Assembly: GCF_000027145.1 (NCBI RefSeq)
Contig: NC_013891.1
Coordinates: 2,232,001-2,296,000 of the forward strand
Length of the DNA stretch: 64,000 nt
Direction: 5' to 3'
Origin: Listeria seeligeri serovar 1/2b str. SLCC3954
GTDB lineage: Bacteria > Bacillota > Bacilli > Lactobacillales > Listeriaceae
Position 1 is the stretch's first letter. Each line of letters begins with the position of its first letter. Shown here piece after piece: positions 9,617 through 19,349 of the stretch. The translations under genes were made by a program, and so were the position numbers. The notes below the pieces were generated by a model that was not told where the DNA came from, ran no database searches, and worked only from the letters and a program-made list of their open reading frames with translations.

Positions 9617-12217
9617 TTATTCATTGACTTTAAATGTGAATTCATTGTCCAAAAGATCGATTTCTACGGACGAATGTGGGAAGACACGGCCAGAAACGAT
9701 TTCTCTAGCAAGTGGCGTTTCAACATGGCGCACGATATACCGTTTCAGTGGTCTTGCACCATAAACTGGATCATATGCTTCTTCTGCAATAAAGGCTTTA
9801 GCAGCATCTGAAATACTTATGCTGATTTCTTGATCTGCTAAACGAATTTGAAGTTCTTCTACTAGTTTTTCGACAATACCTTTAATGTCGGCAAGTGTAA
9901 GTGGTTTAAATAGAATAATATCATCGACACGGTTTAAAAATTCTGGTTTAAATTCACTTTGTAAAATTTGCATAACGTCTTCTTCAAGTTCTGGTGATAT
10001 TTCGCCATCTTCTGTTCTTTCTAACAATAAGTTAGAGCCGATATTAGAAGTCATAATAATAACCGTGTTTTTAAAATCAATTAAACGTCCTTGTGAGTCT
10101 GTGATACGTCCATCATCTAACACTTGCAGTAAAATATTGAAAACATCTGGATGGGCTTTTTCGATTTCGTCTAAAAGAACGATTGAATATGGATTCCGTC
10201 TCACAGCTTCCGTCAATTGACCGCCTTCTTCATAACCAATATAACCAGGAGGAGCTCCAACAAGTCTAGACACAGAATGTTTTTCCATATACTCAGACAT
10301 ATCAATCCGAATCATATGATCTTCTGAATCAAACATATTGAAGGCCAGCGCTTTAGCAAGTTCGGTTTTCCCTACGCCTGTTGGACCTAAGAAAATAAAC
10401 GAACCAATTGGGCGTTTAGGGTCTTTAATTCCTGCCCGCGCACGTAGAACTGCATCACTTACTAGTCTTACCGCATCATCTTGACCGATAACTTTTTGGT
10501 GAAGAACATCAGCTAATTTTAGTAATTTTTCCCGTTCTCCTTCTACTAATTTAGTAACTGGAATACCAGTCCAACGTCCAACAATTTCTGCTATTTCATT
10601 TTCAGTAACTTCCTCTTGTAAAATGCGATCCTCTTGAGCTGTCTTTTCACGGTTTTCTGCTTCTAGTTCTAATAGTTCTTTTTCCACTGCAGGAATTTTA
10701 CCATGACGTAATTCAGCAGCTTTGTTTAAGTCGTAGTTATTTTCTGCTTCTTCAAGTTCATGGCGTAAATGATCGATTTGTTCACGTACTTCACGAATTT
10801 TACTGATTTCGCTTTTTTCTGCTTCCCATTTCGATTTCATTTTGTTAGCTTCTTCTTTATAATCAGCTAATTCTCGTTGTAAAATTTCTAGCCGTCGTTC
10901 ACTTGCGGAGTCTTTTTCTTCTTTTAATGCTGCTTCTTCAATTTCAAGTTGCATCACCTTGCGAGTTACTTCATCCAGTTCGCTAGGCATAGAGTCAATT
11001 TCTACGCGAATTGTTGCACAGGCTTCATCTACTAAATCAATTGCTTTATCTGGTAAAAAACGATCTGTAATATAACGATTAGATAAGCTGGCTGCTGCAA
11101 CTAGCGCATTATCATGAATATTAACTCCGTGATGAATTTCAAAACGTTCTTTCAAACCGCGTAAAATTGAAACAGTGTCTTCAACAGTTGGTTCTGGAAC
11201 AAGAACTTTTTGGAAACGTCTTTCTAGTGCGGCATCTTTTTCGATGTACTGGCGATATTCATCTAAAGTTGTTGCACCAATACAGTGTAGTTCACCTCTT
11301 GCTAGCATTGGTTTTAACATATTTCCCGCATCCATTGCTCCATCTGTTTTTCCAGCGCCGACAATCGTATGAATTTCATCAATGAACAACAAAATTTGCC
11401 CATCACTTTGTTTTACTTCTTGTAAGACAGCTTTGAGTCGTTCTTCAAATTCTCCACGATATTTTGCACCTGCAATAAGCGAACCTATATCAAGTGAGAT
11501 GATTGTTTTGTCTTTGAGTCCTTCTGGTACATCTTTTCTAACAATTCGCTGAGCTAGTCCTTCCACAATCGCTGTTTTACCAACACCGGGCTCTCCAATT
11601 AAAACTGGATTATTCTTGGTTTTTCGAGATAAAATCCGGATAACGTTTCGTATTTCTGTATCACGACCAATAACTGGATCAAGTTTACCACTTCGAACTT
11701 CTGCTACTAAATCACGACCATATTTTGTTAAAGCTTCATAGTTTTCCTCTGCATTTTGAGAAGTCACTTTTTTCCCTCCTCTAATTTGTAAGATTGCTTC
11801 TTTTATATGCTTTTTATGTTTGTTTTGCTTCTTTAATTCGCTTGTAATTGGATTAGTTTTTTGATCCATAACTGCTAAGATAAGATGTTCTGTTGAAACA
11901 AAATCATCTCCTAGTTGTTTTTGTTCTTTTTCAGCATCTCGCATTAATTGGAATAGTGGCTGACTCATCGCTTGACCATAGTTCACACCACTTCCTGAGA
12001 CAACCGGGATTTTTTTCAACATATCTCCCACTACATGGTGCAGCTCTTCAATATTTACTTCTGCTACATCATAAACCCGTTTCGTGAAATCACTTTCTGT
12101 TAAAAGCACTTGAAAAATATGTGCTACATCAATTTCTTGGTGTTCCGAGGCTATTGCTAAGTTTTGCGCGTCTGCAATTGTTTGCTGGACTTGTTGCGTA
12201 AATTTTTGTAAATCCAT
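9617..12217 (-). CDS. clpB: ClpB disaggregase chaperone
   Basis: This Hsp100 AAA+ ATPase works with DnaK to rescue aggregated proteins. It has 866 residues. The order is an N-terminal repeat domain (about 1-150), AAA1 with Walker A GEPGVGKT near residue 205 and Walker B LFIDEIHT, a long coiled-coil middle domain (about 400-530) that distinguishes ClpB from ClpC, then AAA2 with GPTGVGKT near residue 605. A CtsR box lies just before the gene, so it belongs to the class III heat-shock regulon. Confidence 0.97.
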   Translation of the reverse strand: MDLQKFTQQVQQTIADAQNLAIASEHQEIDVAHIFQVLLTESDFTKRVYDVAEVNIEELHHVVGDMLKKIPVVSGSGVNYGQAMSQPLFQLMRDAEKEQKQLGDDFVSTEHLILAVMDQKTNPITSELKKQNKHKKHIKEAILQIRGGKKVTSQNAEENYEALTKYGRDLVAEVRSGKLDPVIGRDTEIRNVIRILSRKTKNNPVLIGEPGVGKTAIVEGLAQRIVRKDVPEGLKDKTIISLDIGSLIAGAKYRGEFEERLKAVLQEVKQSDGQILLFIDEIHTIVGAGKTDGAMDAGNMLKPMLARGELHCIGATTLDEYRQYIEKDAALERRFQKVLVPEPTVEDTVSILRGLKERFEIHHGVNIHDNALVAAASLSNRYITDRFLPDKAIDLVDEACATIRVEIDSMPSELDEVTRKVMQLEIEEAALKEEKDSASERRLEILQRELADYKEEANKMKSKWEAEKSEISKIREVREQIDHLRHELEEAENNYDLNKAAELRHGKIPAVEKELLELEAENREKTAQEDRILQEEVTENEIAEIVGRWTGIPVTKLVEGEREKLLKLADVLHQKVIGQDDAVRLVSDAVLRARAGIKDPKRPIGSFIFLGPTGVGKTELAKALAFNMFDSEDHMIRIDMSEYMEKHSVSRLVGAPPGYIGYEEGGQLTEAVRRNPYSIVLLDEIEKAHPDVFNILLQVLDDGRITDSQGRLIDFKNTVIIMTSNIGSNLLLERTEDGEISPELEEDVMQILQSEFKPEFLNRVDDIILFKPLTLADIKGIVEKLVEELQIRLADQEISISISDAAKAFIAEEAYDPVYGARPLKRYIVRHVETPLAREIVSGRVFPHSSVEIDLLDNEFTFKVNE

Positions 12218-12244
12218 TAGATTGTCCTCCTTATAAAAGATAAG

Positions 12245-12298
12245 TCTGACCTTTTTTGACCTTAATTTTATTATAGAATTTTAAATTGCTTTTGTCTA
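12245..12298 (-). promoter_or_regulatory. clpB promoter with CtsR box
   Basis: On the minus strand, -35 TAGACA (12293-12298) and -10 TATAAT (12270-12275) are 17 bp apart. The CtsR heptad repeat AAGGTCAAAAAAGGTCAGA lies at 12245-12263, over the start point. The repeat matches GGTCAAA-N3-GGTCAAA closely. Confidence 0.9.
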
Positions 12299-12320
12299 AC
12301 AGAAACCATCTTTTTTATAG

Positions 12321-12358
12321 AAAAAAATCTGCCAATTTTTAGGCTGGCAGATCTTTTA
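12321..12358. terminator. Terminator after the BI-1 gene
   Basis: Perfect 8-bp arms ATCTGCCA (12327-12334) and TGGCAGAT (12345-12352) are followed on the minus strand by seven Ts. Confidence 0.85.
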
Positions 12359-12365
12359 TTTCTAC

Positions 12366-13043
12366 TTAATCACGTCCTGTAAAAAGGCGTAGTAAAAACA
12401 TAAATAAGTTAAGAAAATCAAGGTATAACGTAAGTGCAAGCATTGGAACATCGTCAAGACTTGTATCACGTTTCATTATTTGGTTAAAATCATACAAAAT
12501 ATATAACGAAAAAATTAATGTTCCCGCAGCTGAAATAATTGTTGAGAGCATGGAACCTAATGGTAAAAAGACACCAAAAAAGCTAAATAGCACTAAAATA
12601 ATAATTGCTGCAAAAAGTGCCCTGCTTAAAAAGGATAAATCTTTCTTTGTTTTTGCACCGATAAAAGCGAGTGCCGTAAATGTAACGGAAGCTGTAACGA
12701 AGGCCATAAGTACAGCAGCACCTTGTCCAGCACCAAAGTAATATGTCAAAGTCGGTCCGAGTGTTAAACCTGTGACAAAGGCAAAAGCTAGCAAAACTGG
12801 ATAGCCAACGACTTTATTAATCGTTTTACTGCGTCGTACTAAAATAGACACAATAAGTAATGCTATTTCAATGACAACGAGTGGTAAATAAAGTTCTGGA
12901 CTTAACTCACTGCCAATTGCAGCACCAACTGAAGCTACTAAGAGTGAGAATACAAACCAATTAAGTATTTTTTGCATAATAATTTGTTTACTTGTTCTTT
13001 TATCTGTTTTTACGCGCTCGGATGTTTGACCTATTTCATTCAT
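12366..13043 (-). CDS. BAX inhibitor-1 / YccA-type membrane protein
   Basis: This 225-residue protein has a hydrophilic N-terminus (about 1-30) followed by seven hydrophobic segments, the layout of the BI-1/TMBIM family. The conserved aspartate-containing C-terminus is visible (SLYILYDFNQIM and LYLDFLNLFMFLLRLF). Bacterial relatives include the pH-gated calcium channel YetJ and the FtsH modulator YccA, so the role is likely in membrane or ion homeostasis. The start MNEIG at 13043 is chosen for its GGAGAA site 7 nt upstream. Confidence 0.88.
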   Translation of the reverse strand: MNEIGQTSERVKTDKRTSKQIIMQKILNWFVFSLLVASVGAAIGSELSPELYLPLVVIEIALLIVSILVRRSKTINKVVGYPVLLAFAFVTGLTLGPTLTYYFGAGQGAAVLMAFVTASVTFTALAFIGAKTKKDLSFLSRALFAAIIILVLFSFFGVFLPLGSMLSTIISAAGTLIFSLYILYDFNQIMKRDTSLDDVPMLALTLYLDFLNLFMFLLRLFTGRD

Positions 13044-13129
13044 GAACATTTCTCCTTTTTCCAATTAATCTATTTAAAGTATATCAGATATTTTCACGTT
13101 TTTATATCGGTCTTACGTTTGAAATTTTA

Positions 13130-13158
13130 AAAAAAGAAGCGCACGAGGCACTTCTTAA
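13130..13158 (-). terminator. Terminator of the HAD phosphatase gene
   Basis: On the minus strand a stem AAGAAGTG/CGCTTCTT with a 6- to 8-nt loop is followed by seven Ts. The stem starts within the stop region. Confidence 0.75.
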
Positions 13159-13934
13159 ATCAAACCAAATTTTTCTAATCCAAGCTTGATCCCATCATTA
13201 TTATTATCTTTAGTAATAAAAGTAGCTTGTTCTTTTAATAGTGGAACGGCATTTTCCATTGCTACTGAGTAATTAACAGCACCAAACATTTCTAAATCAT
13301 TCATTCCATCACCAAAAGCATAAGTAGGAACATCTTGATACCCCATCACTTCTAAAAGCTTGGCAATTCCAACCGCTTTTGATCCACCTTTTCTGAGAAC
13401 ATCATTACTAAATGGTGTATTACGAACAAATTGTAATTCTTCAAAACGTTCTTGGAAATATTCATCGCCCGATTCCAGTAAAAGAAGCGCCATATTAATC
13501 GTTTCTTCTTTATACATGTTTTCTCGTACCATCGGGGTTGGCTCACCAAGAAAATCATAATGCGCTTTAACTACGGGAGTGATTGCTGATGCGCCAATTC
13601 GTTTATCGTTATAATAACAAATTTCTACATTTTGCGATTTTGCTTCTTGTGTCAATCGTTCTAATAACTCCTCTTCCAAAACATCTTCATATACTTTCTC
13701 GCCTTCAAAAACAACCATTTGCCCATTCATCATAACGGCAGATTCGATACCTGTAATTTTCATTTGATGACTAATCTCTGTTAGCGTCCGTCCAGTAGCA
13801 ATAACTGGTATAATGTTATTTTCTCGCAACTTATCCAGTGCACGGAGCGAGCTATCCAGTACTTTTGATTCACTATTCAAAAGTGTTCCATCCATATCAA
13901 AAAAACAAATCCCACGTGGTTTCAAATTATCCAT
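13155..13934 (-). CDS. HAD-superfamily (Cof-type) phosphatase
   Basis: This 259-residue protein belongs to the Cof/IIB branch of HAD hydrolases. Motif I is DMDGTLLN (residues 13-20) with the nucleophile Asp, motif II is the threonine in IATGRT, and motif III/IV is the GDGMNDLEMF segment near residue 205. Such enzymes dephosphorylate sugar phosphates, nucleotides or flavin precursors, and the substrate cannot be read from sequence. The ATG at 13934 sits very close to AAAGG. An in-frame TTG three codons later has better spacing and is an alternative start. Confidence 0.85.
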   Translation of the reverse strand: MDNLKPRGICFFDMDGTLLNSESKVLDSSLRALDKLRENNIIPVIATGRTLTEISHQMKITGIESAVMMNGQMVVFEGEKVYEDVLEEELLERLTQEAKSQNVEICYYNDKRIGASAITPVVKAHYDFLGEPTPMVRENMYKEETINMALLLLESGDEYFQERFEELQFVRNTPFSNDVLRKGGSKAVGIAKLLEVMGYQDVPTYAFGDGMNDLEMFGAVNYSVAMENAVPLLKEQATFITKDNNNDGIKLGLEKFGLI

Positions 13935-13988
13935 CCTTTACTAACATAATATATCCATCATACCAATGTTACGCTTAGAAAGTAAAGG

Positions 13989-14774
13989 CTATTTGTACAT
14001 TACAAAGTCTCCTGTATGTTCAAATCCCAGACGGTGATAAATTTCTCCTGCTACTGGATTGTCGTAAAATAAGCAAGGTTTCTTCCCTTCCGCGAGAACG
14101 TCACAACACAATTTTTTTAGAAGTGTACTTGCAAACCCCATCTGTCTATAATCTGAACTTGTTGCCACCCCAGTGATCATCGCAGAAAAAGTATTTTCCG
14201 CAGATGTTTCCGCTACAGCAACAATTTCTTGGTTTTGTTCAATATAATAAATCCGCTTCACGCCTTGTTCAATTTGGCGGATAATTAGTTCTTCATTTTC
14301 TTCCCGATTACCAAATTCATTAATATTTTTTCGCATTTCAATGATAGGTGCGACATCTTCCGAAACAGCTGTTCGTACAATAACATCTTGATTCACGGAA
14401 ATACGGTTAACATGTTCACATTCACAAAAATAAGTATCTTGTCTTCTATCGGCAAGTCCTGGTAAAAAAGGTTCAAACTCTTGTGTGACACGAGAAATAC
14501 CGCTAATTTCATATTTGTTATCGTTAGCAATAATTTCTGAAAAAGCTTTTGCATCAAAATTAGCATCTTTTGAATAAGGTAAATAAAATCTGTCAAATCT
14601 AAGTAACACTGCATGTAATTCATCACTTACATCAAATTCACCCCAAAGATCTTGAACATCACTATCATAACCAAAATTTTCAATATCGCCAATAATAAAT
14701 AAATTAAGAGTTGCTTCGGGTTTCAAAAGTGCCATTACTTCTTCATTGTCAGATACTGTCAGTTTTCTAATCAT
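13989..14774 (-). CDS. GNAT-family acetyltransferase with an extra N-terminal domain
   Basis: This 261-residue protein has a C-terminal GNAT domain (about 130-261). The acetyl-CoA loop is visible as SSDYRQMGFASTLLKKL, followed by the typical YHRLGFEHTGDF end. The N-terminal half (about 1-125) has a diverged GNAT-like fold pattern (LFIIGDIENFGYDSD), as in two-domain GNAT proteins of Firmicutes. The substrate is unknown. It is transcribed leftward, between a terminator and the HAD gene. Confidence 0.8.
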   Translation of the reverse strand: MIRKLTVSDNEEVMALLKPEATLNLFIIGDIENFGYDSDVQDLWGEFDVSDELHAVLLRFDRFYLPYSKDANFDAKAFSEIIANDNKYEISGISRVTQEFEPFLPGLADRRQDTYFCECEHVNRISVNQDVIVRTAVSEDVAPIIEMRKNINEFGNREENEELIIRQIEQGVKRIYYIEQNQEIVAVAETSAENTFSAMITGVATSSDYRQMGFASTLLKKLCCDVLAEGKKPCLFYDNPVAGEIYHRLGFEHTGDFVMYK

Positions 14775-14865
14775 GTGTCACACTCCTATTTTGAAAATTG
14801 TCTTCATTTTACGTGAGTTAATTAGGTTCGTCAAGCCCCAAACTTCTCGCTCTTGCCGAATGCGC

Positions 14866-14901
14866 AAAAAAAGTTTGGGAACAAATGTCCCAAACTTTTT
14901 T
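14866..14901. terminator. Bidirectional terminator
   Basis: Perfect 10-bp arms AAGTTTGGGA (14871-14880) and TCCCAAACTT (14888-14897) have A- and T-runs on either side. It ends the HTH gene on the minus strand. Confidence 0.85.
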
Positions 14902-15244
14902 ATGATTCGTAATGAATTTCGCCAATTTTCAACATTAAACTAATTGCGTTGAACTTTTCATCACCAAGATGCATTTTGTTTGTATCTTGAAATGTGATTG
15001 GTGCTGCTGTGATTGCTTCTTTGGATTGTTCAAAAAACTTTTCTTCTAATGCTAAACTTTCTGTAATTTGCATTATGTATTTTTGAAATTTGTTTTCATT
15101 TCTCATTTTTCCAATCATCAATGCTTTTAATGTATTTTGTGAAATTCCAACTGCAAGCGCAAACGTTCTATTGGTATATCCGTTTATTTTCATATAAAGT
15201 GACAAATTAGTGGCAATTCTATGTTTTTCTGCCTTGTTTTTCAT
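14900..15244 (-). CDS. Small HTH (XRE/Cro-like) protein
   Basis: This 114-residue protein has a helix-turn-helix region at about residues 20-45. The pattern NRTFALAVGISQNTLKALMIGK fits the XRE fold (AxxxGIS then the recognition helix). The C-terminal half is mixed-charge with no recognisable ligand domain. The ATG has an AGGAGGTTAACC site upstream. No partner gene overlaps it, and it lies between hemH and the GNAT gene with terminators on both sides. It is probably a DNA-binding regulator of unknown target. Confidence 0.7.
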   Translation of the reverse strand: MKNKAEKHRIATNLSLYMKINGYTNRTFALAVGISQNTLKALMIGKMRNENKFQKYIMQITESLALEEKFFEQSKEAITAAPITFQDTNKMHLGDEKFNAISLMLKIGEIHYES

Positions 15245-15357
15245 TTAGGTTAACCTCCTAACCTTCTATAGTTATCATTATGCCCGCAAAAGATGAGAAT
15301 CAGATTAAAACTTCATAGTATTTAGGTAATAAAATTGAAAACGTTTTCTTTTATTAC

Positions 15358-15394
15358 TAAAAAAGCGCCAAAATAATCTCTATTTTGGCACTTT
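15358..15394 (-). terminator. Terminator of hemE-hemH
   Basis: On the minus strand, arms GTGCCAAAATA and TATTTTGGCGC pair around a 5-nt loop. Six Ts follow. Confidence 0.85.
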
Positions 15395-15398
15395 GTTC

Positions 15399-16328
15399 TT
15401 AATTTTTATATTTATCCCACACAACTGTCCTCAGAACTTCTAAAAATTCCGAATCAGCGTTTGGCATTGGTGGTCTGTGATATGTGGAACCTATTTCGTC
15501 AGTTACCACTCTACATTCATAGTCATTATCATAAAGAACTTCTAAATGTTCCGCCACAAAACCAACTGGCGTATAAATAAAATGTTTGTATTTTTCTTTT
15601 CCATAAAGCTCTCTTGTTAAATCTTGTACATCAGGTCCAAGCCAAGGTTCACCGGTTTTCCCTTCACTTTGCCAACCAAGCGCATAATGTGGTACAGCAA
15701 CTTTTTCAAAAATCATGTCCGCTGTTTCTTGCAGTTGGTTCGGGTATGGATCTTGATGTTGTTTAATTTTTTCTGGCAAACTATGAGCTGACACAATCAA
15801 AATGGTATCGTTTAACTCATCTGCTGGAATTTGTTTAGCAGTTTCATTAATTCTGTCTGCCCACATTTGGATGAATTTTGGTTCTTTATACCAGTCATTA
15901 ATCGATTTAATTTCTATTCCACCTAATTTATTTGCTGCGTCTTTTGCTCGTTTATTATAGGCTGCTACGCTGAAACTAGAATAATGCGGCGCTAGAACAA
16001 TAGAAATCACTTCTTTTATGCCATCTTGATGCATCGCTGCAACAGCATCTTCAATGGAAGGTTCGATGTGTTTCAAGCCAATATAAGTTTTAAATTCCAC
16101 CTCTGACTGAGCATCATTAAGTGCTTTTTCTAATCCGTAAGCCTGAGCCTCAGTAATTTTTGCTAGTGGGGATAATCCGCCAATTGCGTGATATCTCCCG
16201 CGTAAATCAGCAATCATCTCTTCACTTGGTTTATGACCGTGACGAATATCCGTATAGTAACGTTCAATATCTTCGTCTTTATATGGTGTTCCGTATGCCA
16301 TTACAAGCAAACCAACTTTTTTAGTCAT
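15399..16328 (-). CDS. hemH: Ferrochelatase (coproporphyrin III type, CpfC/HemH)
   Basis: This enzyme inserts ferrous iron into the porphyrin ring. In Firmicutes the substrate is coproporphyrin III, and decarboxylation by HemQ follows. It has 309 residues starting [25 protein letters not shown], a hallmark N-terminus. The conserved histidine and glutamate regions lie in the middle (VSAHSLPEK) and toward the C-terminus ([18 protein letters not shown]). It sits 6 bp after hemE in the same operon. Confidence 0.96.
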   Translation of the reverse strand: MTKKVGLLVMAYGTPYKDEDIERYYTDIRHGHKPSEEMIADLRGRYHAIGGLSPLAKITEAQAYGLEKALNDAQSEVEFKTYIGLKHIEPSIEDAVAAMHQDGIKEVISIVLAPHYSSFSVAAYNKRAKDAANKLGGIEIKSINDWYKEPKFIQMWADRINETAKQIPADELNDTILIVSAHSLPEKIKQHQDPYPNQLQETADMIFEKVAVPHYALGWQSEGKTGEPWLGPDVQDLTRELYGKEKYKHFIYTPVGFVAEHLEVLYDNDYECRVVTDEIGSTYHRPPMPNADSEFLEVLRTVVWDKYKN

Positions 16329-16334
16329 TTTTCA

Positions 16335-17387
16335 TCATCCTTTGTTTAATAATATCTCGCTTCTGTCATGGATGTAGGCTGTTAGTTTTTTCAACATTTC
16401 AGGTGACACTTCTGGAAAAACGCCGTGTCCGAGGTTAAAGATATATCCAGGTTTTAATATCCCTTCTTGCAAAATCCGCTCTGTTTCTTCCAAGCATTTT
16501 TCTGGTGCAAGCAGAGTGGATGGATCTAAATTGCCTTGGATAGCTTTCGAAGGTACTTTTTTCCTAGCATCTGTAAGGGTTTCTCGCCAGTCTACCCCAA
16601 CTACATCTAGCGGCATTGTTTCCCATTCTGCTAAAAGATGGCCCGCACCAACTGCTTGCATAATAATCGGTGTTGTCGGATGAACTGCTTTTATTTCCAA
16701 AATTATTTTTTCAATAACAGGTCGTATATAGGTTGCGTAATCTGGACGGCTAAGTGCGCCTACCCATGAATCAAATAATTGAACAGCCGAAGCACCAGCG
16801 TTAATTTGTGCAATTAAATAATCAGCAGTCATTCTTCCAAGTTTCTCCATTAACATTGCCCACACATCTGGCTCACGGTACATAAAACTCTTCGTTTGAT
16901 GATAATTCTTCGATGGTCCTCCTTCAATCATGTAACTTGCTAAAGTAAACGGTGCTCCCGCAAAGCCAATCAAAGGCACTTCTAACATATCATCTGTTAA
17001 TAATTTAATTGTATCGAGGACATAAGGAACTTCTATTTCTGGTTTAAAAACAGTTAGCTTTTCCACGTCTTGATACGTTTTAATCGGATTATGTATTACT
17101 GGACCAATACCCGATTTGATTTCGACATCTACTCCCATCCCCGGAAGTGGTGTCATAATATCTTTATATAAAATCGCTGCATCCACCCCGTATTGATCAA
17201 CAGGTAGTTTTGTTACGTAGGCACATAATTCAGGTTGATGCGTAATTTCAAACAAAGAATATTTCGCTTTTAATTTGCGATATTCTGGTTGCGATCTGCC
17301 CGCTTGTCTCATGTACCAAACCGGAATTCGGTTCACGCTCTCTTTTCGAGCCGCTCTTAAAAATAAATCATTGGTTATTTTTGTCAT
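16335..17387 (-). CDS. hemE: Uroporphyrinogen III decarboxylase
   Basis: This enzyme converts uroporphyrinogen III to coproporphyrinogen III. It has 350 residues with the signature [16 protein letters not shown] near the N-terminus and [17 protein letters not shown] in the middle. I start at the ATG at 17387, which has AGGAAG 7 nt upstream. A TTG lies one codon earlier. It is the first gene of hemE-hemH. The oxidase gene (hemY/cgoX) that follows in Bacillus is absent here. Confidence 0.96.
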   Translation of the reverse strand: MTKITNDLFLRAARKESVNRIPVWYMRQAGRSQPEYRKLKAKYSLFEITHQPELCAYVTKLPVDQYGVDAAILYKDIMTPLPGMGVDVEIKSGIGPVIHNPIKTYQDVEKLTVFKPEIEVPYVLDTIKLLTDDMLEVPLIGFAGAPFTLASYMIEGGPSKNYHQTKSFMYREPDVWAMLMEKLGRMTADYLIAQINAGASAVQLFDSWVGALSRPDYATYIRPVIEKIILEIKAVHPTTPIIMQAVGAGHLLAEWETMPLDVVGVDWRETLTDARKKVPSKAIQGNLDPSTLLAPEKCLEETERILQEGILKPGYIFNLGHGVFPEVSPEMLKKLTAYIHDRSEILLNKG

Positions 17388-17521
17388 CAAGTCGCTTCCT
17401 TTCTTTGTTCAATTACACACAATGGGCAACAGAACAATAAATAACTTCTCCAGATAAAAGGATACTAGAAATCTTGTATAAAACCAAACAAATTGCCTAT
17501 CTTCTGTTTCAATTATCAAAA

Positions 17522-17570
17522 ACGTGGAAAACTAAGGTGTAATCATTTATCGTATTCGATTAAAATGGAA
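17522..17570 (+). promoter_or_regulatory. Probable promoter of the heme monooxygenase gene
   Basis: A -35 TGTAAT and -10 TAAAAT, 17 bp apart, lie just before the AGAAGGA ribosome site. No Fur-box-like palindrome is seen in this 190-bp intergenic region. Confidence 0.45.
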
Positions 17571-17583
17571 AGAAGGACTTACT

Positions 17584-18087
17584 ATGAAAAAAATATTTAT
17601 TACAACAGGCACCGAACATTATCTTCGCCAACTTATGGCTAATTACACAGGCGAAAATGTCACTCTTCTTCAAAATTATTCTCAATCACTTTTATATCAA
17701 GAATCTTCTGGAGAAAAGCTTTTCCAAGAGGGCGCAGAATACCGGGTACTTCAAAGCAGCGGATCACTAAAAGGATACGGAATAGTTGTTTTTGAATACA
17801 TCCAACTTCGCGATGAAGAAATACCTATTTTCTTACAAATGTACCAACGTGCTAGTCTTCACTTTGCGGATACAAACGGCTTACAAAGTACCAAATTAAC
17901 AAAATCTATGAATACGAATAAATTTTTAATTATCTCTTTTTGGGATTCAGAAATTTTCTTTCACGAATGGAAAAAAACACCTTTACACAAAGAAATCATG
18001 AATATTATGAAGAAAAACAATACTCAAGTTGGATTTTCGCATGAAGATATCTACCATTACCCTGAATTCTCACATGATGCTAAATAG
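17584..18087 (+). CDS. hmoB: Heme-degrading monooxygenase, HmoB / Isd-LmHde type
   Basis: This 167-residue protein has an N-terminal segment with little similarity to known domains and a C-terminal antibiotic-monooxygenase (ABM) ferredoxin-like domain (about 65-160). The heme-oxygenase-type residues are visible around FLIISFWDSEIFFHEWKKTP, which includes the conserved tryptophan and histidine region. It corresponds to B. subtilis HmoB (YhgC), also next to hemE-hemH, and to the characterised Listeria protein Isd-LmHde (lmo2213, from memory). It cleaves heme to release iron and is transcribed divergently from hemE. Confidence 0.85.
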   Translation: MKKIFITTGTEHYLRQLMANYTGENVTLLQNYSQSLLYQESSGEKLFQEGAEYRVLQSSGSLKGYGIVVFEYIQLRDEEIPIFLQMYQRASLHFADTNGLQSTKLTKSMNTNKFLIISFWDSEIFFHEWKKTPLHKEIMNIMKKNNTQVGFSHEDIYHYPEFSHDAK

Positions 18088-18128
18088 GAAAAAGCGATTT
18101 GGACGAAAAATCCAAATCGCTTTTTTTA
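18088..18128. terminator. Bidirectional terminator between hmoB and ecsB
   Basis: Perfect 12-bp arms AAGCGATTTGGA (18092-18103) and TCCAAATCGCTT (18111-18122) with flanking A- and T-runs. Confidence 0.92.
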
Positions 18129-19349
18129 TTCATACATTTTTTTCATTCGAACTGGTGCATAAAGGAATGTGAAAATAACTACGAAAGCCAAGTTTATTGC
18201 TAAAATAATCATTCCGCCAATCGTACCGTTCTGCGCAATTCCAATAATGCTAAATAGTAAGGCTTGGGCAAGTAGTAAAATCCGTAAAAAGTGAATAAAA
18301 CTACGGTGACGATATCCATCATCAATTGGATAAAGTCGGAGCATAATTTGTGCATCGTAATGTTTCAGCATTGGAATAAATTGGAAACCAGTCAAATATA
18401 GAAATAGTAATGAAAAGATAATATTTAAGTAAAAGCCTTGTACAAAAACAAGTAAGATGACTGCAATGACTGTTAATCTAACATACAACCCCATATATTC
18501 ATTTGTCCGAACAAAAGTCCGACTAAAAAGATAAGCAAATGTTTTTCTTTTTGCGTACGGGATTGGTCGATATAGGAAATCGAGATAACTGCGTCTGCGA
18601 ACTGTTCCACGTAAATGAGGCACATCGGTAAAAAGATTCACTAACCGATAAAAACGATTCATTCTTGCCTCTTCTTTATCGACTAAGTATTCCCATCTAA
18701 GTGTCACTTTTGCCACATTCTTTGTCATCCAGTAATAGCTTGCAAACAGCACAAGCACCGTAATCGGAATTGAAAGAAACGGGGAAGCAATTAGGGCAAT
18801 ATAAATTAAAATAGCATTTAAAATAACTCGAATAAACATCCAAGTCGTATCCGCATCTTCTAATTTCATGCTTTCCCAACCAAAATATATGTTCCAAGCT
18901 TTTAGTAACGCAAGGATAATAAATAATGTAAAAAAGCGACTATACGGAAGTCCTGTTACTTCCACATACATTGGCATACAAACTCCAAGGACAATCACAA
19001 ACACGTAAAGTTGCATAAAGAAACTAGCAATTTTGGCCTTAGAAAAATAAGCATCCATCGCTTTTTCTTGCACAATTAAGTAAACAATATCTGGTTTTTT
19101 AAGAAGTGTTGCGACCGGGCTTATTGCAATGGAAGCTGTAAGTAAAATTACCATAAGTGGAATGGCTGGAAAAGTTGGCTCTAACGTCTTCACCCAGCCG
19201 GCATAGTAGAAAATTCCGGCTCCTAAGCCAATAACAAGCACAAAAAGCAAATGGTCGTTAAACATATAACGAAGGTAGCGCATTACTTCTGTCGTATAGG
19301 CACTAAAACGTTCCTTCCAAAGCGCTTTGCTGTCAAATATCATCTTCAT
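18126..19349 (-). CDS. ecsB: ABC transporter membrane protein EcsB
   Basis: This 407-residue integral membrane protein has about eight to ten hydrophobic segments and a large basic loop (MNRFYRLVNLFTDVPHLRGTVRRR). It pairs with EcsA, whose gene it overlaps by 17 bp. In Bacillus and Staphylococcus, loss of Ecs impairs secretion and the site-2 protease RasP. The transported substrate is unresolved. Identification rests on its place after ecsA and before hemE-hemH/hmoB. Confidence 0.9.
   Translation of the reverse strand: MKMIFDSKALWKERFSAYTTEVMRYLRYMFNDHLLFVLVIGLGAGIFYYAGWVKTLEPTFPAIPLMVILLTASIAISPVATLLKKPDIVYLIVQEKAMDAYFSKAKIASFFMQLYVFVIVLGVCMPMYVEVTGLPYSRFFTLFIILALLKAWNIYFGWESMKLEDADTTWMFIRVILNAILIYIALIASPFLSIPITVLVLFASYYWMTKNVAKVTLRWEYLVDKEEARMNRFYRLVNLFTDVPHLRGTVRRRSYLDFLYRPIPYAKRKTFAYLFSRTFVRTNEYMGLYVRLTVIAVILLVFVQGFYLNIIFSLLFLYLTGFQFIPMLKHYDAQIMLRLYPIDDGYRHRSFIHFLRILLLAQALLFSIIGIAQNGTIGGMIILAINLAFVVIFTFLYAPVRMKKMYE

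Noticed and set aside
17391-17583. Fur box between hemE and the heme monooxygenase
   Set aside because: No sequence close to the Fur consensus was found in this region.
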